Assembly (NCBI GenBank): GCA_026415535.1
Contig: JAOAGX010000095.1
Span: 1 to 7,804 of the forward strand
Direction of reading: 5' to 3'
Length of the DNA: 7,804 nt
DNA from: Armatimonadota bacterium
GTDB taxonomy: Bacteria; Armatimonadota; UBA5829
Shown: piece after piece, positions 1 through 7,785 of the stretch
Layout of the letters: each line of letters opens with the position of its first letter
Position numbering within the stretch: position 1 is the first letter of the stretch
The notes under the pieces: model-generated
Seen by the model: the letters and a program-made list of their open reading frames with translations, nothing else
Told to the model about the DNA's origin: nothing
The model's database searches: none
Program-made: the position numbers and the translations under genes

Positions 1-436
1 GCCCGATGATTATGTTATCCGGCGTGGTGTCCCGGGGGATGATTCTGACCGCGTGGGCAGCCTCAAGGGCATTCGATATTTGAATGGATATCCCCTTGAG
101 CCTTGACTCGGATATGCGGCCCTCGAATCTAAGTATGTCGCGAAGAGTTACGCCCTGGCATAACTCCATTGCAATATAGTGCTGCCCTCCATCCTGGCCA
201 ACGTCATAGATTTGAGCTATGTTGGGATGCGAGAGCTTACCTGCAGAGCGAGCCTCTCGGTAAAATCGCTCAATTGCCTGCCGCCTGGCTTCACCTGTGA
301 GATTCGCGCCCACTGCCAAGACCTTCAGTGCAACAGGCCTGTGAAGTTGCGTATCCTGCGCCTCGTATACGACCGCCGCAGCACCCCTACCAATCTCCCT
401 AATTATCTGAAACCGTCCTATCGATCGTCCTGCCAC
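1..436 (-). CDS. Ser/Thr protein kinase, N-terminal part (3' end outside the window)
   Basis: This is the N-lobe and start of the C-lobe of a Hanks-type Ser/Thr kinase, which would phosphorylate proteins on Thr or Ser. Numbering from a GTG at 434-436, I see the glycine loop GRGAAAVVY (16-24), VALK with the ATP-anchoring Lys38, a likely helix-C Glu61 (FYREA), LSHPNI (68-73), the hinge MELCQG (90-95) and a catalytic loop at 132-144. The loop keeps Asp136 and Asn141 but reads PRDTTPDN where HRDxKPxN is expected. No in-frame ATG exists. GTG at 436 is chosen because family members usually start a few residues before the GRxIGRFxI segment; it has no clear Shine-Dalgarno. TTG at 502 or GTG at 526 are alternatives, and the frame stays open up to a stop near 559. 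A strong promoter lies just upstream. The neighbouring FHA protein is a plausible partner. Family assignment is confident; the start is not. Confidence 0.88.
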   Translation of the reverse strand, partial: MAGRSIGRFQIIREIGRGAAAVVYEAQDTQLHRPVALKVLAVGANLTGEARRQAIERFYREARSAGKLSHPNIAQIYDVGQDGGQHYIAMELCQGVTLRDILRFEGRISESRLKGISIQISNALEAAHAVRIIPRDTTPDNIIIG

Positions 437-538
437 CGCCGGATCACACCCGTCACCTATCGCACCTAAAAAACTAACCCGCGCATTTCTTGCACTGCTC
501 AACTTACAGCAGCCCAAGAACTGCACGGGCCTATCTAC

Positions 539-567
539 ATTATGCTCCCATTTTGCCTACTTGTCAA
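539..567 (-). promoter_or_regulatory. Sigma70-type promoter for the kinase gene
   Basis: On the minus strand TTGACA (562-567) is followed by a 17-nt spacer and CATAAT (539-544). This is a perfect -35 box, ideal spacing, and a -10 box one base from consensus. Transcription would begin near 530-533, upstream of all candidate kinase starts, giving a leader of about 95 nt if the GTG at 436 is used. Confidence 0.7.
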
Positions 568-578
568 CCGACTGTCGG
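568..578. promoter_or_regulatory. Perfect palindrome abutting the -35 box
   Basis: CCGAC-T-GTCGG is an 11-bp perfect inverted repeat whose edge touches the kinase -35 box with no gap. The position suits a dimeric activator or repressor. No regulator is encoded in the window. An 11-bp palindrome can arise by chance, so its placement is the main argument. Of the whole gene-free stretch 437-751, this site, the promoter beside it and the terminator at 657-679 are the only structures I can support. Confidence 0.35.
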
Positions 579-656
579 AGGGAAGGAGGCAATCAAACAC
601 AAGGCCGGATAATACTAATCGCCGTTTTGAGTGTGCGATCTTAGCCGCAATTTCGT

Positions 657-679
657 AAAAAGCGGCGCCAAAGCGCCGC
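657..679 (-). terminator. Intrinsic terminator after the FHA gene
   Basis: On the minus strand a 7-bp all-G/C stem, GCGGCGC with GCGCCGC, closes a 4-nt loop and is followed directly by five T residues. It sits about 70 nt beyond the FHA stop codon. There is no T tract on the plus-strand side, so it is directional. It separates the FHA transcription unit from the kinase unit. Confidence 0.85.
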
Positions 680-751
680 ACTCTAGATCAAATGCAAAAT
701 GCATCCAAACTGTGCCCGAGTAGTTGAGGAGCGTTTATCCGGCTTCACTTA

Positions 752-2122
752 CTAGGAAGCAAATCGAAAAGAGCTGTTTCCGAAGTGTACAACGTCGCCG
801 GGGTTTAGAAAGACTGATTGCACTCGCACGCCGTTGACGTAGGTCCCGTTCGTACTACCCAAGTCCTGAACGAGATAGCTCGATCCCCGTTTGACAATCG
901 CAGCGTGCTTGCGTGATACACTCGGATCGCGGTCTAGAACCACCGCGTTAGAAGGATCTCGCCCTATATCGACGTAGTCGCGGTCGAGTCGGAACTCTAA
1001 CGATGTATAAGGCCCTGCGATTCCGACCAGAGACGGCGCTTCTCCAACAGCAACCGACGTGATCCCAACGCTGGGAGTACAGGGACACGCGCCAGTCGCC
1101 GGATCGCGAGGTCCCCCACAAAACGGGCAAGCCGATTGGTCCCAAACCTGCTGATAAGACCGAGAGGCCTGAGAACTGCAATCCGGCTGCGGAACAACCT
1201 GTGCACCAGAACGATGGTTGAACAGAAGCTGGAATCCGCCGATCTGGATACGGTCGCCATCAATAAGTGGCTTCTCGATCACTCGAACACCGTTAACAGC
1301 AGACCCCGTCGGACTCCCAAGGTCTTGAAAGATAAACGTCCGCCAGTCGCTGGTGCGGATGGTGGCATGTTGTTTGGCAACGGTCATATCGCCGTAAAGA
1401 GGGATGTCCGACAGCTCGTCTCGACCGATGCTGGTAGTCGGCTTAGATAGAATGTACTGTTTTCCCTCGTTGCGACCCAGCACGATCGTCACCCAAGCGA
1501 TCTTGGCGGACTCCTCCACAAACGCGACCGCCGCTCCAACGCATGCACCAATAGCCACGTCTCCGATAAACCGGCTGATAGTGCCCGAGCTAGACGGAAT
1601 ACTAACCGGATCGAAGACAAAACCTACAACAGCACCTCCGATAAGACCGCCGATGAACCCCTGGAAGCACTTTCGCAAACTCGCCGATGGGATTCCGGCA
1701 GCCAACCCAATCCCACCGCCGACCGCCGCCCATCCAACAGTTCGGGCCAAGATGACCGTCATTAGGCCATCTATGCCTGGCCCAAGGAGAAGCGAAAACA
1801 CTGCCTGCCCAATCAATCCGGCAAACGCCCCACACACCAATCCCGAGACAAGCGCTATTCCACATCGCGTAAGCACACGCCTCGCCGACAGTAAGCCGAA
1901 CTCGTCCGCCAGCACTATTGCCACGCTAATCAGCATGCCCAGTATGGCGAACATTAACACCGCCTCGGCGAACACGATCCCAATAGTGCCGGCCCAAGAA
2001 CCTTTCGTGCCCGCAATTTCAACAGCGCGTGCACGTGGCTCCTGGATCACGAAATTCACAAATCCAGCGAAGCCGCCGATGACGAATGTTCGAATTACCC
2101 GCGCCTTGTCGAGCCTGCTCAT
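752..2122 (-). CDS. Membrane protein with two FHA domains and a Cys knuckle
   Basis: This 456-residue protein has three parts. Residues about 10-205 form a glycine-rich multi-pass membrane region (hydrophobic stretches near 11-27, 45-72, 86-113, 120-146, 153-171 and 184-204) with a glycine-zipper run GFIGGLIGGAVVG. FHA domain 1 spans about 215-303, with IGRDE at 232-236 and DLGSPTG at 267-273. FHA domain 2 spans about 376-455, with DIGRD, VSRKHA and DLGSTNGTYVNG. Between them CPFC (332-335) and CPC (346-348) could bind zinc. FHA domains bind phosphothreonine peptides. FHA2 has the canonical binding residues; FHA1 has Ala in place of the loop Ser and Thr in place of the TNG Asn. The FHA part is probably cytosolic, where a Ser/Thr kinase such as the one encoded next door could act on or through it. 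The ATG has only a weak GGA directly before it. The gene ends at a strong terminator. Likely a membrane phospho-signal scaffold; the exact role is unknown. Confidence 0.93.
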   Translation of the reverse strand: MSRLDKARVIRTFVIGGFAGFVNFVIQEPRARAVEIAGTKGSWAGTIGIVFAEAVLMFAILGMLISVAIVLADEFGLLSARRVLTRCGIALVSGLVCGAFAGLIGQAVFSLLLGPGIDGLMTVILARTVGWAAVGGGIGLAAGIPSASLRKCFQGFIGGLIGGAVVGFVFDPVSIPSSSGTISRFIGDVAIGACVGAAVAFVEESAKIAWVTIVLGRNEGKQYILSKPTTSIGRDELSDIPLYGDMTVAKQHATIRTSDWRTFIFQDLGSPTGSAVNGVRVIEKPLIDGDRIQIGGFQLLFNHRSGAQVVPQPDCSSQASRSYQQVWDQSACPFCGGPRDPATGACPCTPSVGITSVAVGEAPSLVGIAGPYTSLEFRLDRDYVDIGRDPSNAVVLDRDPSVSRKHAAIVKRGSSYLVQDLGSTNGTYVNGVRVQSVFLNPGDVVHFGNSSFRFAS

Positions 2123-2150
2123 CCAACAAAAAGTCGATGAAACCCCGGTT

Positions 2151-2181
2151 AGTATACCGCCGCCGGAAAATACCGTTTCAA
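2151..2181 (-). promoter_or_regulatory. Possible promoter for the FHA gene
   Basis: On the minus strand TTGAAA (2176-2181), a 19-nt spacer and TATACT (2151-2156) lie about 30 nt before the FHA start, in the 89-nt gap after the TIM-barrel gene. The -10 box is good but the spacer is longer than the optimum. A small inverted repeat, CGGT-TAGTAT-ACCG (2146-2159), overlaps the -10. Read-through from the upstream gene is equally possible, since I see no terminator between them. Confidence 0.35.
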
Positions 2182-2211
2182 TGCCTCAAATTGAAAAACG
2201 AACTCAAAGCA

Positions 2212-3114
2212 TCATACGCTACATCCGGAACTTTGCGTACGCTTCAAGTTTGCAAGGATTTCCTTCAAATAATCCGCGTCGTCGCGGAGTATCGCCTTCT
2301 GTTTCTCGATATCGTATCGGCCTAGTGACTCGTTCTCGATGCACAGGTCACCCTTGTATCCTGCGTCGGCAAGCGTTTTCACCAGCCACTTCATGTCAAT
2401 GTCACCCTCTCTCAGCGGAGAGGCGTACTTGCCGTATTCCCAGCCGATCTCGCGCTGGATCTCGCGCTTTTCGGGAGGAAAGTTTATGTTCTTGACGTGC
2501 GTGTGCTTGGCCTTGGGCGCGAAGTGTGTGATAATCTCACGCACCTTAGAAAGAGGATAGCCGTACCAATAAAAGTTGGCCGTGTCGATCGTAACGCCTA
2601 CTCGGGGAGAGTTGATTTTGTTGAGAATCGTGTCTAAGAAGTCCGGCTGATTGCCGAGCGTGCCGTGGTTTTCGACTCCCATATGAACGTCGAGATTGCT
2701 CGTGGCATCCAACACCTTGGCCATGCATTCGGCAAAGAACTCGGTGCGCTTGGCAAGGTCCCACTCGCGATTGTCGTGCATTATTGCGTCGATCCGCACG
2801 GCCTTTATTCCCAGCCGGCCCGCCGCCTTGACCGCCGATATAACGTAGTCGAGTTCACCTTCGATGTCGTCAGCTCCGAAATTGTTCGCCAACAGTAAGC
2901 AAGACGGCTTGATCTTCAGGCCATCGCACTTGTAGGCAAAGGCATCAACAGCAGCTTCGGTCGCAAGCAACTCGTTCGCACTGCCGTCGAGTGAAGTTAC
3001 CGACTTGTCGCGGTTGTAAGCAAGCTCAACCGCATCCAATCCCATAGCCGCAAGCCCGGCTTTTACGCTGCCGAAAACCCCTGGTAAGTGGCAGTCCCTC
3101 ACTGATACATACAT
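2212..3114 (-). CDS. Sugar phosphate isomerase/epimerase-like TIM-barrel protein
   Basis: This 300-residue protein belongs to the xylose-isomerase-like TIM-barrel (AP endonuclease family 2) superfamily, usually annotated as sugar phosphate isomerase/epimerase. The metal-site pattern is visible: VENHG with Glu148, IDTAN with Asp177, HTHVKN with His204/His206, and CIENES with Glu260. These are the positions where the family places carboxylate and histidine ligands for a divalent metal. Length is normal and no signal peptide is seen, so it is a cytosolic enzyme. The N-terminus begins directly with the first barrel strand (MYVSVRD), which supports the start, as does GAGGTG at 3119-3124 lying 4 nt before the ATG. 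The substrate cannot be read from the sequence; sugar, inositol and hydroxypyruvate isomerases all share this fold. It lies between envelope genes and a signalling gene without an obvious pathway partner. The 151-nt gap upstream and the repeats in it suggest its own regulation. Confidence 0.9.
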   Translation of the reverse strand: MYVSVRDCHLPGVFGSVKAGLAAMGLDAVELAYNRDKSVTSLDGSANELLATEAAVDAFAYKCDGLKIKPSCLLLANNFGADDIEGELDYVISAVKAAGRLGIKAVRIDAIMHDNREWDLAKRTEFFAECMAKVLDATSNLDVHMGVENHGTLGNQPDFLDTILNKINSPRVGVTIDTANFYWYGYPLSKVREIITHFAPKAKHTHVKNINFPPEKREIQREIGWEYGKYASPLREGDIDMKWLVKTLADAGYKGDLCIENESLGRYDIEKQKAILRDDADYLKEILANLKRTQSSGCSV

Positions 3115-3118
3115 TACG

Positions 3119-3124
3119 CACCTC
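3119..3124 (-). promoter_or_regulatory. Shine-Dalgarno of the TIM-barrel gene
   Basis: GAGGTG on the minus strand, 4 nt before the ATG at 3112-3114. It fixes the start of the isomerase-like gene. Confidence 0.7.
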
Positions 3125-3131
3125 GATAATT

Positions 3132-3208
3132 ATGGTTGAATGTTGATAGTTGTAATATTAATGGTTGAATGACTCGGTGAAACCCCGGACATCCCTCGGC
3201 ATTCAACC
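3132..3208. repeat. Cluster of GGTTGAATG repeats (two direct, one inverted)
   Basis: ATGGTTGAATG occurs at 3132-3142 and again at 3161-3171, exactly 29 bp apart. Its core GGTTGAATG returns in inverted form as CATTCAACC at 3200-3208. Copies two and three could pair as a 9-bp stem around a 28-nt loop. Between the direct copies the word GTTG also recurs every 7 bp (3135, 3142, 3149, then 3164). The segment is AT-rich compared with the genes and lies just upstream of the TIM-barrel start, so it is a candidate operator region. A weak -35/-10 pair (ATTACA, 16 nt, CATAAT on the minus strand) overlaps the first copy. Function is inferred only. Confidence 0.5.
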
Positions 3209-3265
3209 GCACCCGTTGTCACTTCCTCGCGAAAGTCTGTACCACCTTCCAAGCTCGCCAGCAGA

Positions 3266-4063
3266 TCATCTCTCTGCTGCCACTATCACTCGGTGCAAAG
3301 GAGGATAGCGATCCTCGGAAACGATCTCGGTTCGAGAAGCATCGTGCGTGAGGAATCGACGATACGTAACTACGTGAAACCCCGGATGCCCGCGATTTAC
3401 CAGCTTCCAACGTCCATAGCCGGACCCGCTCCGATCGTGAACGACTTCGGTCGGCCTGTTTACCGATCGCACGCGGCTCTCGACGCGAATACTGTAATCG
3501 GGCCTATAGGTGGATATTATGCGAAAGACAAGTTTCTCGCCCTCGATACTGCCGACTATTCTGATCGGTTTCGGCAGGTTGTTGCGAAACCTCAAGTCGA
3601 TGTCGGAATAGGCAACGGCGGCGTCCCGTCCCAGCGGAGCATACCTCGCCGGCCAATGGTGTCGGTGGCGCTCGATGATCTCAAGCCCGGCGAGAAGCGC
3701 TGCATTATAGAGGGTTGACGATGCCTGACAGACGCCGCCTCCCCAGTTGCGAACCAATTCGCCGTCATAGCTTACCGGAGCCCTCACATATCCACGGTCG
3801 GCAGTCCACGGTCCGACCGCCCTCAAGAACGAGAACACGCCCCCCGGCGGGATGACTATGTTGTTGATCGTCGCCGTGGCCAGGCGGACATTGTGTATCT
3901 GCGAGGAAGTTCGACCTCGCAGCGCCGTAGCGTAGGAACCGATCGTGAACTCGGTAACCGGCGCGCCCGACGACCAAATCGCCAGCCCGCATATCAAGGC
4001 GATCCCCGCAAGAATGCTCAATTGCGAAGGCCCGGAAGCCAAGAAAGAGTTCGTGTTCCGCAT
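3266..4063 (-). CDS. VanW-family protein, membrane-anchored
   Basis: This 265-residue protein carries the VanW domain, named from vancomycin-resistance clusters; its biochemical role is not settled, though the context is usually the cell envelope. Residues about 14-32 form one hydrophobic segment after a short N-terminus, so the protein is probably anchored or exported with its body outside the membrane. Diagnostic motifs follow in order: IPPGGVFSF (71-79), GGGVCQASSTLYNAAL (108-123), ERH (131-133) followed by a His-rich stretch, GRDAAVAY (145-152) and DLRFRNNLPKPI (156-167). The domain looks complete. The C-terminal 60 or so residues, about 205-265, are basic and I do not recognise them. AGAGG at 4069-4073 lies 5 nt before the ATG. 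The start is 76 nt after the alpha-2-macroglobulin stop with no convincing terminator between, so the two are probably co-transcribed. Despite the name it is not evidence of vancomycin resistance; the other van genes are absent. Confidence 0.92.
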   Translation of the reverse strand: MRNTNSFLASGPSQLSILAGIALICGLAIWSSGAPVTEFTIGSYATALRGRTSSQIHNVRLATATINNIVIPPGGVFSFLRAVGPWTADRGYVRAPVSYDGELVRNWGGGVCQASSTLYNAALLAGLEIIERHRHHWPARYAPLGRDAAVAYSDIDLRFRNNLPKPIRIVGSIEGEKLVFRIISTYRPDYSIRVESRVRSVNRPTEVVHDRSGSGYGRWKLVNRGHPGFHVVTYRRFLTHDASRTEIVSEDRYPPLHRVIVAAER

Positions 4064-4068
4064 TTTAG

Positions 4069-4073
4069 CCTCT
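4069..4073 (-). promoter_or_regulatory. Shine-Dalgarno of the VanW-family gene
   Basis: AGAGG on the minus strand, 5 nt before the ATG at 4061-4063. Strong enough to fix the start, and independent of translation of the upstream gene. Confidence 0.65.
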
Positions 4074-4139
4074 TTTGTGTCTCTGTGAAAGGATCGTCCT
4101 TCGCATTTCGACCCGTTCCGCTCAATCTCAACGAGCGTG

Positions 4140-7100
4140 TCATCTTATCTCGAACTCTGTTTCGGCAGTGGTCGCACGTAAGGTAGGGTCATACATTCCA
4201 AATACCTGCGCTGGCATCGCATGGTAAAGGCCCGGAACCATCGCTCTCATCTGATAATCCGCCACATACTTGCCACGGCCCAACCGGTCCAAGTAGAAGC
4301 ATATCTTTTCGTCTCTGATGTCACGGCCAACATACCAGTAATCCCATTCCCAATAATCAACTCGGCCTCTGTCAACGATTTCACAACCGGCTGGAATGAA
4401 ATCCTCCAATAGTAGGTGATTAAGAGGTCTTGCTGAGTTGACAGTTAGTCGCACATAGATCACGTCTCCCGACGAACATGACCTTATCGGCGAGCCAAGG
4501 GCAGACACATTTCCCTGTTGATAGAACTGCGAGCCGGGTTTGTAATAGGCACGCGTGATCGAAATCCCAGCTCCAGTAACGGTGGCAGCGATCTGCTTTC
4601 TCGCCACCCACTGCGTCAGTATGGCGGCGTAGTAGAGGTTACCGCGCCCGGTCTTTGTGATTGTGATCTCGTTGCGGCCTTTGCGCACATCGCGTGGCGA
4701 GATGGCGATTTCCAAGTCCGGCTCGAAAATCGAGTTGCTAGTGAACCTATAGCTCGCGACGAGTTTCCCATTGAGGCGCACTTCGGCAACGTAGTCGGGC
4801 CTGAGTTCCTTTGTAACCTTGAGAAACTCGGCCATGGCGTATATAGTCATTGCGGTGTCGCGGGTTGAGAACCAGCAGTTTCCGCGCCTCTGGTTCATCA
4901 ACCACGCGACTATTTTGGGTATGAGCGGATCAGTCGAATCAACCTTAAGGACGGCTCGAAGGGCTAGGGCAGTGGTCTCTATGTCGCCGCCTTCGTAGTC
5001 ATTGTAGCCGGTCCAATGGACAAACGCCGGCTCGACAGCCGCCGTCGAAAATAGCCTACGAGCTGTTTCAGTGGCCAGTGCGGTCCTGCCAAGCTCAGAA
5101 AACGCAAGTGATATTATCGCCAGCGCGCGAGGAGAGAGTCGGCGATTACTAGCCAGGTTTTCAAGTTGCTCTGTCATGTCACTTCCCGCAAGAGCAAAAA
5201 CGTAGCAGGCCCAGGACATTGTCTCTTCGTTCACTCTATCCGCTTTCCTGTTATCGGCGTCAAGAACGCGGCTCAGACGCTTCAGCCCGCGGGCCACAAC
5301 GTCCGCGTTCACCTGGAACCCTGCCTCCTTTGCCTGCAGCAAACCGTAGCAGACATAGGCAGTCATCCACGGATCGGACTTGCCGTATTCGCACCAACCC
5401 CATCCGCCGTCCTCCATTTGGAATCTGTAAAGACGCAGCAAGCCAGTCTGGACCATCTCGGGCAGCTTCGCGCGCAGCTTGGGGTTCCGTATCCCCAGGT
5501 CGTTGAATGATCGCCACATGATCACGTCTGGTAGGAACGAGCTCATCGTTTGCTCAGTACAGCCGTACGGATACTGCGCCAGGTAATCCAGTGACCCGAG
5601 CATCGCCGACGCAAGCGATGGAGCGAGTCTGATCACAAGGCGCGTGGCTTCTGGTATTGAGTCGTTGCGGACCGAAACAATCATTGAATCCTTGCTTACC
5701 TCAATCAACGCGCCAGTGTGGATCGACCGCCGCTCATCGCCGTGCGGATAAACGGGGATCGCAAGCTGCATCGCATCGCTAGCCTCAGTGCCCTTAGCTC
5801 TAACCGTAATCAAGAACTCGCCTGCCTTGGGCGCGCGAACGGTCCAATCAATCCGCTCCGAACCCTGATCCGCAACGGTGATCGAACGACGAGTCTCGCC
5901 CTCGACTGACAATCCGGGAGCCTCAAAACTGACCTCAACCCGATCTTCTGAGCCAGTGTAGTTGTGAACGACAGCACTTATAGTGGTCAGATCGTCCTGC
6001 ACGAGAAACCGCGGGGTCTCCAACCGCACAATCATATCTTGCTGGGCAAGAACAGTATTCGTGGCCTGACCGCATTTGGTGTCCATCGTCACTGCCCGGA
6101 CGGTCGCGCGCCAGGTTGTGAGATTATCGGGCATTTTGAAGCTAATGGTCGCTTCGCCGCTCGGACCGGTCATAATATTCGGTTTCCAAAAAGCTGTGTC
6201 AAGGAATCGTTTTCGAATCCGCATCTTGGTCTGACGCGGCATATTAGCCGACATTCCGGCCTTGTCTGGGTCGCTCAGATATATTTCCGGGAAGGAGAAC
6301 TGAGTGCTCACCACATTGGGCTTGCGATAGTAGAAGTAGTCTAGTATCGGCTCGGTAGTGTCGGGGCTTATAGCGTAGATAGCTTCGTCCACAACCCCGA
6401 GCGAAAGTTGCGCGTTCACAGGTTGCCCTTTCGAATCGGTAGTCTTTAGCTTATATGTTGCCGTTTCACCTGGCAGGTAGCGAGTCTTGTTGGGCTCTAT
6501 ACTGATATTGATTGTTTGTGGGACAATAGAAACCTTTACACGCTCTTCCTGGTGGATGAACCGCTTTTGGCGGACGAAGCAGACGCCGACGTAGAAGTTG
6601 GGCTTGTAGCTCTCTCGCACTGGGATGTCGATTGTGGTAGATTTGCCCTTGACCGAGATTACCATGCGCTCATATATTTTCTCGCCCTCGATCGTGACCA
6701 ACGCCGTCCGACCGGGCGAAGCAGTGTTTATGAGAACCTTCGCCGTCTCGCCGGGCATATAACTCTTCTTGTCAGTAACAATCTTTAGCTCAGGATACCG
6801 AACGCCCTCGACTTCCTCATACGCCTCGTTCCAACACCATATCCAGGCCGAACCGGTGACGCGATTGCCTCGACGATCATGCGCAACGCCTACGACGCGG
6901 ACGTCTCCAGCGATTTTCAGCAGGAAATCCACTGACGCGCGGCCTGAAGCGTCCGTTTCAACCGTCTTACGTTCGATCTCTCTGAATTCCAACTCGCGTC
7001 CGGTCCAGTATTCACGGCCGATGATGAGCGTAACTCTTTTGTTCGAGACCGGACGCTTTCGGTAACTCACTGTTCGGATGTTGACCTTCACTCGACTCGA

Positions 7101-7785
7101 AGGCTGAACAACGTATCTATCCGGCTCAACATAGACTGCAAACTCCCCGCGAGTAGCGATTACCTCTCCGCTGCCGAAAGCCTCTCGACGGCTCGTATCG
7201 GTAACGCTGACCTCGACGTTGAACAACTGATCGTTGTCCCAGCCGTATTCTTCCCTCGGTTCAGGCCAGACCGCGGGAAAGCTAACAACAGCCTCGCCGT
7301 TTTCATCCGTCGTCAACTCTCCTTCCTCGACCCATTCGCCGTAACCGCCGTAGTCTTCGTAGTTACTGTCGTAGTCGTATTGGCCATCTTCGCCCTCATA
7401 AAGCCAGTAGTCAGATCGCTGAATCGTGTAGCTGACTCTAGCGTTGGCAACTGGTGCGCCAAAGTAGTATTCGGCTTTGATTTTCGCCTGCACTATCTCT
7501 CCGCGGATGTAACGTTTCTTAGGAAACGTGACCTTAACCGCGAACTCTGGTTTGGCGTAGGCTGCCACCTGAAAAGTCGCCGCGTGCTCGCTATCCCGAG
7601 AAAGGTCGCCTTCGGCTAGGGTAGTTACTAGGGTATAGGTCCCAGTGGCGGATTCACGATTGAGGTTAAATTCACCGTGATAGCACCCGAATCGGTCGGT
7701 GATCTTCGAGGCGCTATATATAAGAGTGTCGTTTGGATCCCGAACTTCGACGGTAAGCTTTTTTTTCGCAGGGACAGCGTAATCA
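4140..7785 (-). CDS. Bacterial alpha-2-macroglobulin family protein, 5'-truncated
   Basis: The product resembles bacterial alpha-2-macroglobulins: envelope proteins that trap proteases, covalently where a thioester is present. Numbering from the first genomic codon (GAT at 7782-7784), about 1214 residues remain. They open inside an MG2-type domain (about 1-74), continue through further macroglobulin domains (proline-glycine turns SYMPGETA near 341 and RYLPGETA near 435), the bait-region segment with QLSLGVVDEAIYAI (459-472), the family's A2M block (WKPNIMTGPSGEATISF at 533-549, then MPDNLTTWR), and an alpha-alpha thioester domain (about 719-994) with PYGCTEQ. Cys742 and Gln745 are the thioester pair, so that site is intact. 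A C-terminal MG10-like domain ends the protein. Bacterial members are usually about 1500-1900 residues, so the N-terminus with signal peptide or lipobox is missing. The ATG giving MCIRDS is adapter sequence, not a start. A VanW-family gene follows in the same orientation. Confidence 0.95.

Noticed and set aside
692..704. ATGCA-AAA-TGCAT inverted repeat downstream of the FHA stop
   Set aside because: A short weak A/T-containing stem with no T tract, lying between the stop codon and a far stronger terminator. No role can be supported.
1404..2495. Long plus-strand open frame of 363 codons opposite the FHA and TIM-barrel genes
   Set aside because: It is the antisense shadow of two well-supported minus-strand genes. 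Its product is rich in Pro, Ala and Thr as expected from reading glycine-rich membrane codons backwards, and it has no recognisable domain.
2138..3385. TGAAACCCCGG occurring three times (2138-2148, 3178-3188, 3375-3385)
   Set aside because: One copy lies inside the VanW coding sequence and two in different gaps, with no shared flanks or regular spacing. Probably chance in sequence of this composition.
3266..4063. VanW as a vancomycin-resistance determinant
   Set aside because: No ligase, dehydrogenase, dipeptidase or two-component genes of a van cluster are present, and VanW-domain proteins are widespread in bacteria without resistance.
4089..4101. AAGGA-TCG-TCCTT hairpin between the alpha-2-macroglobulin and VanW genes
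   Set aside because: Five base pairs with a 3-nt loop and no following T run on the minus strand; too weak to call a terminator.
7759..7766. Run of eight T (eight A in the coding strand) as a possible frameshift site
   Set aside because: The frame is continuous with macroglobulin-like sequence on its downstream side and the upstream side is too short to judge, so no slippage can be shown.
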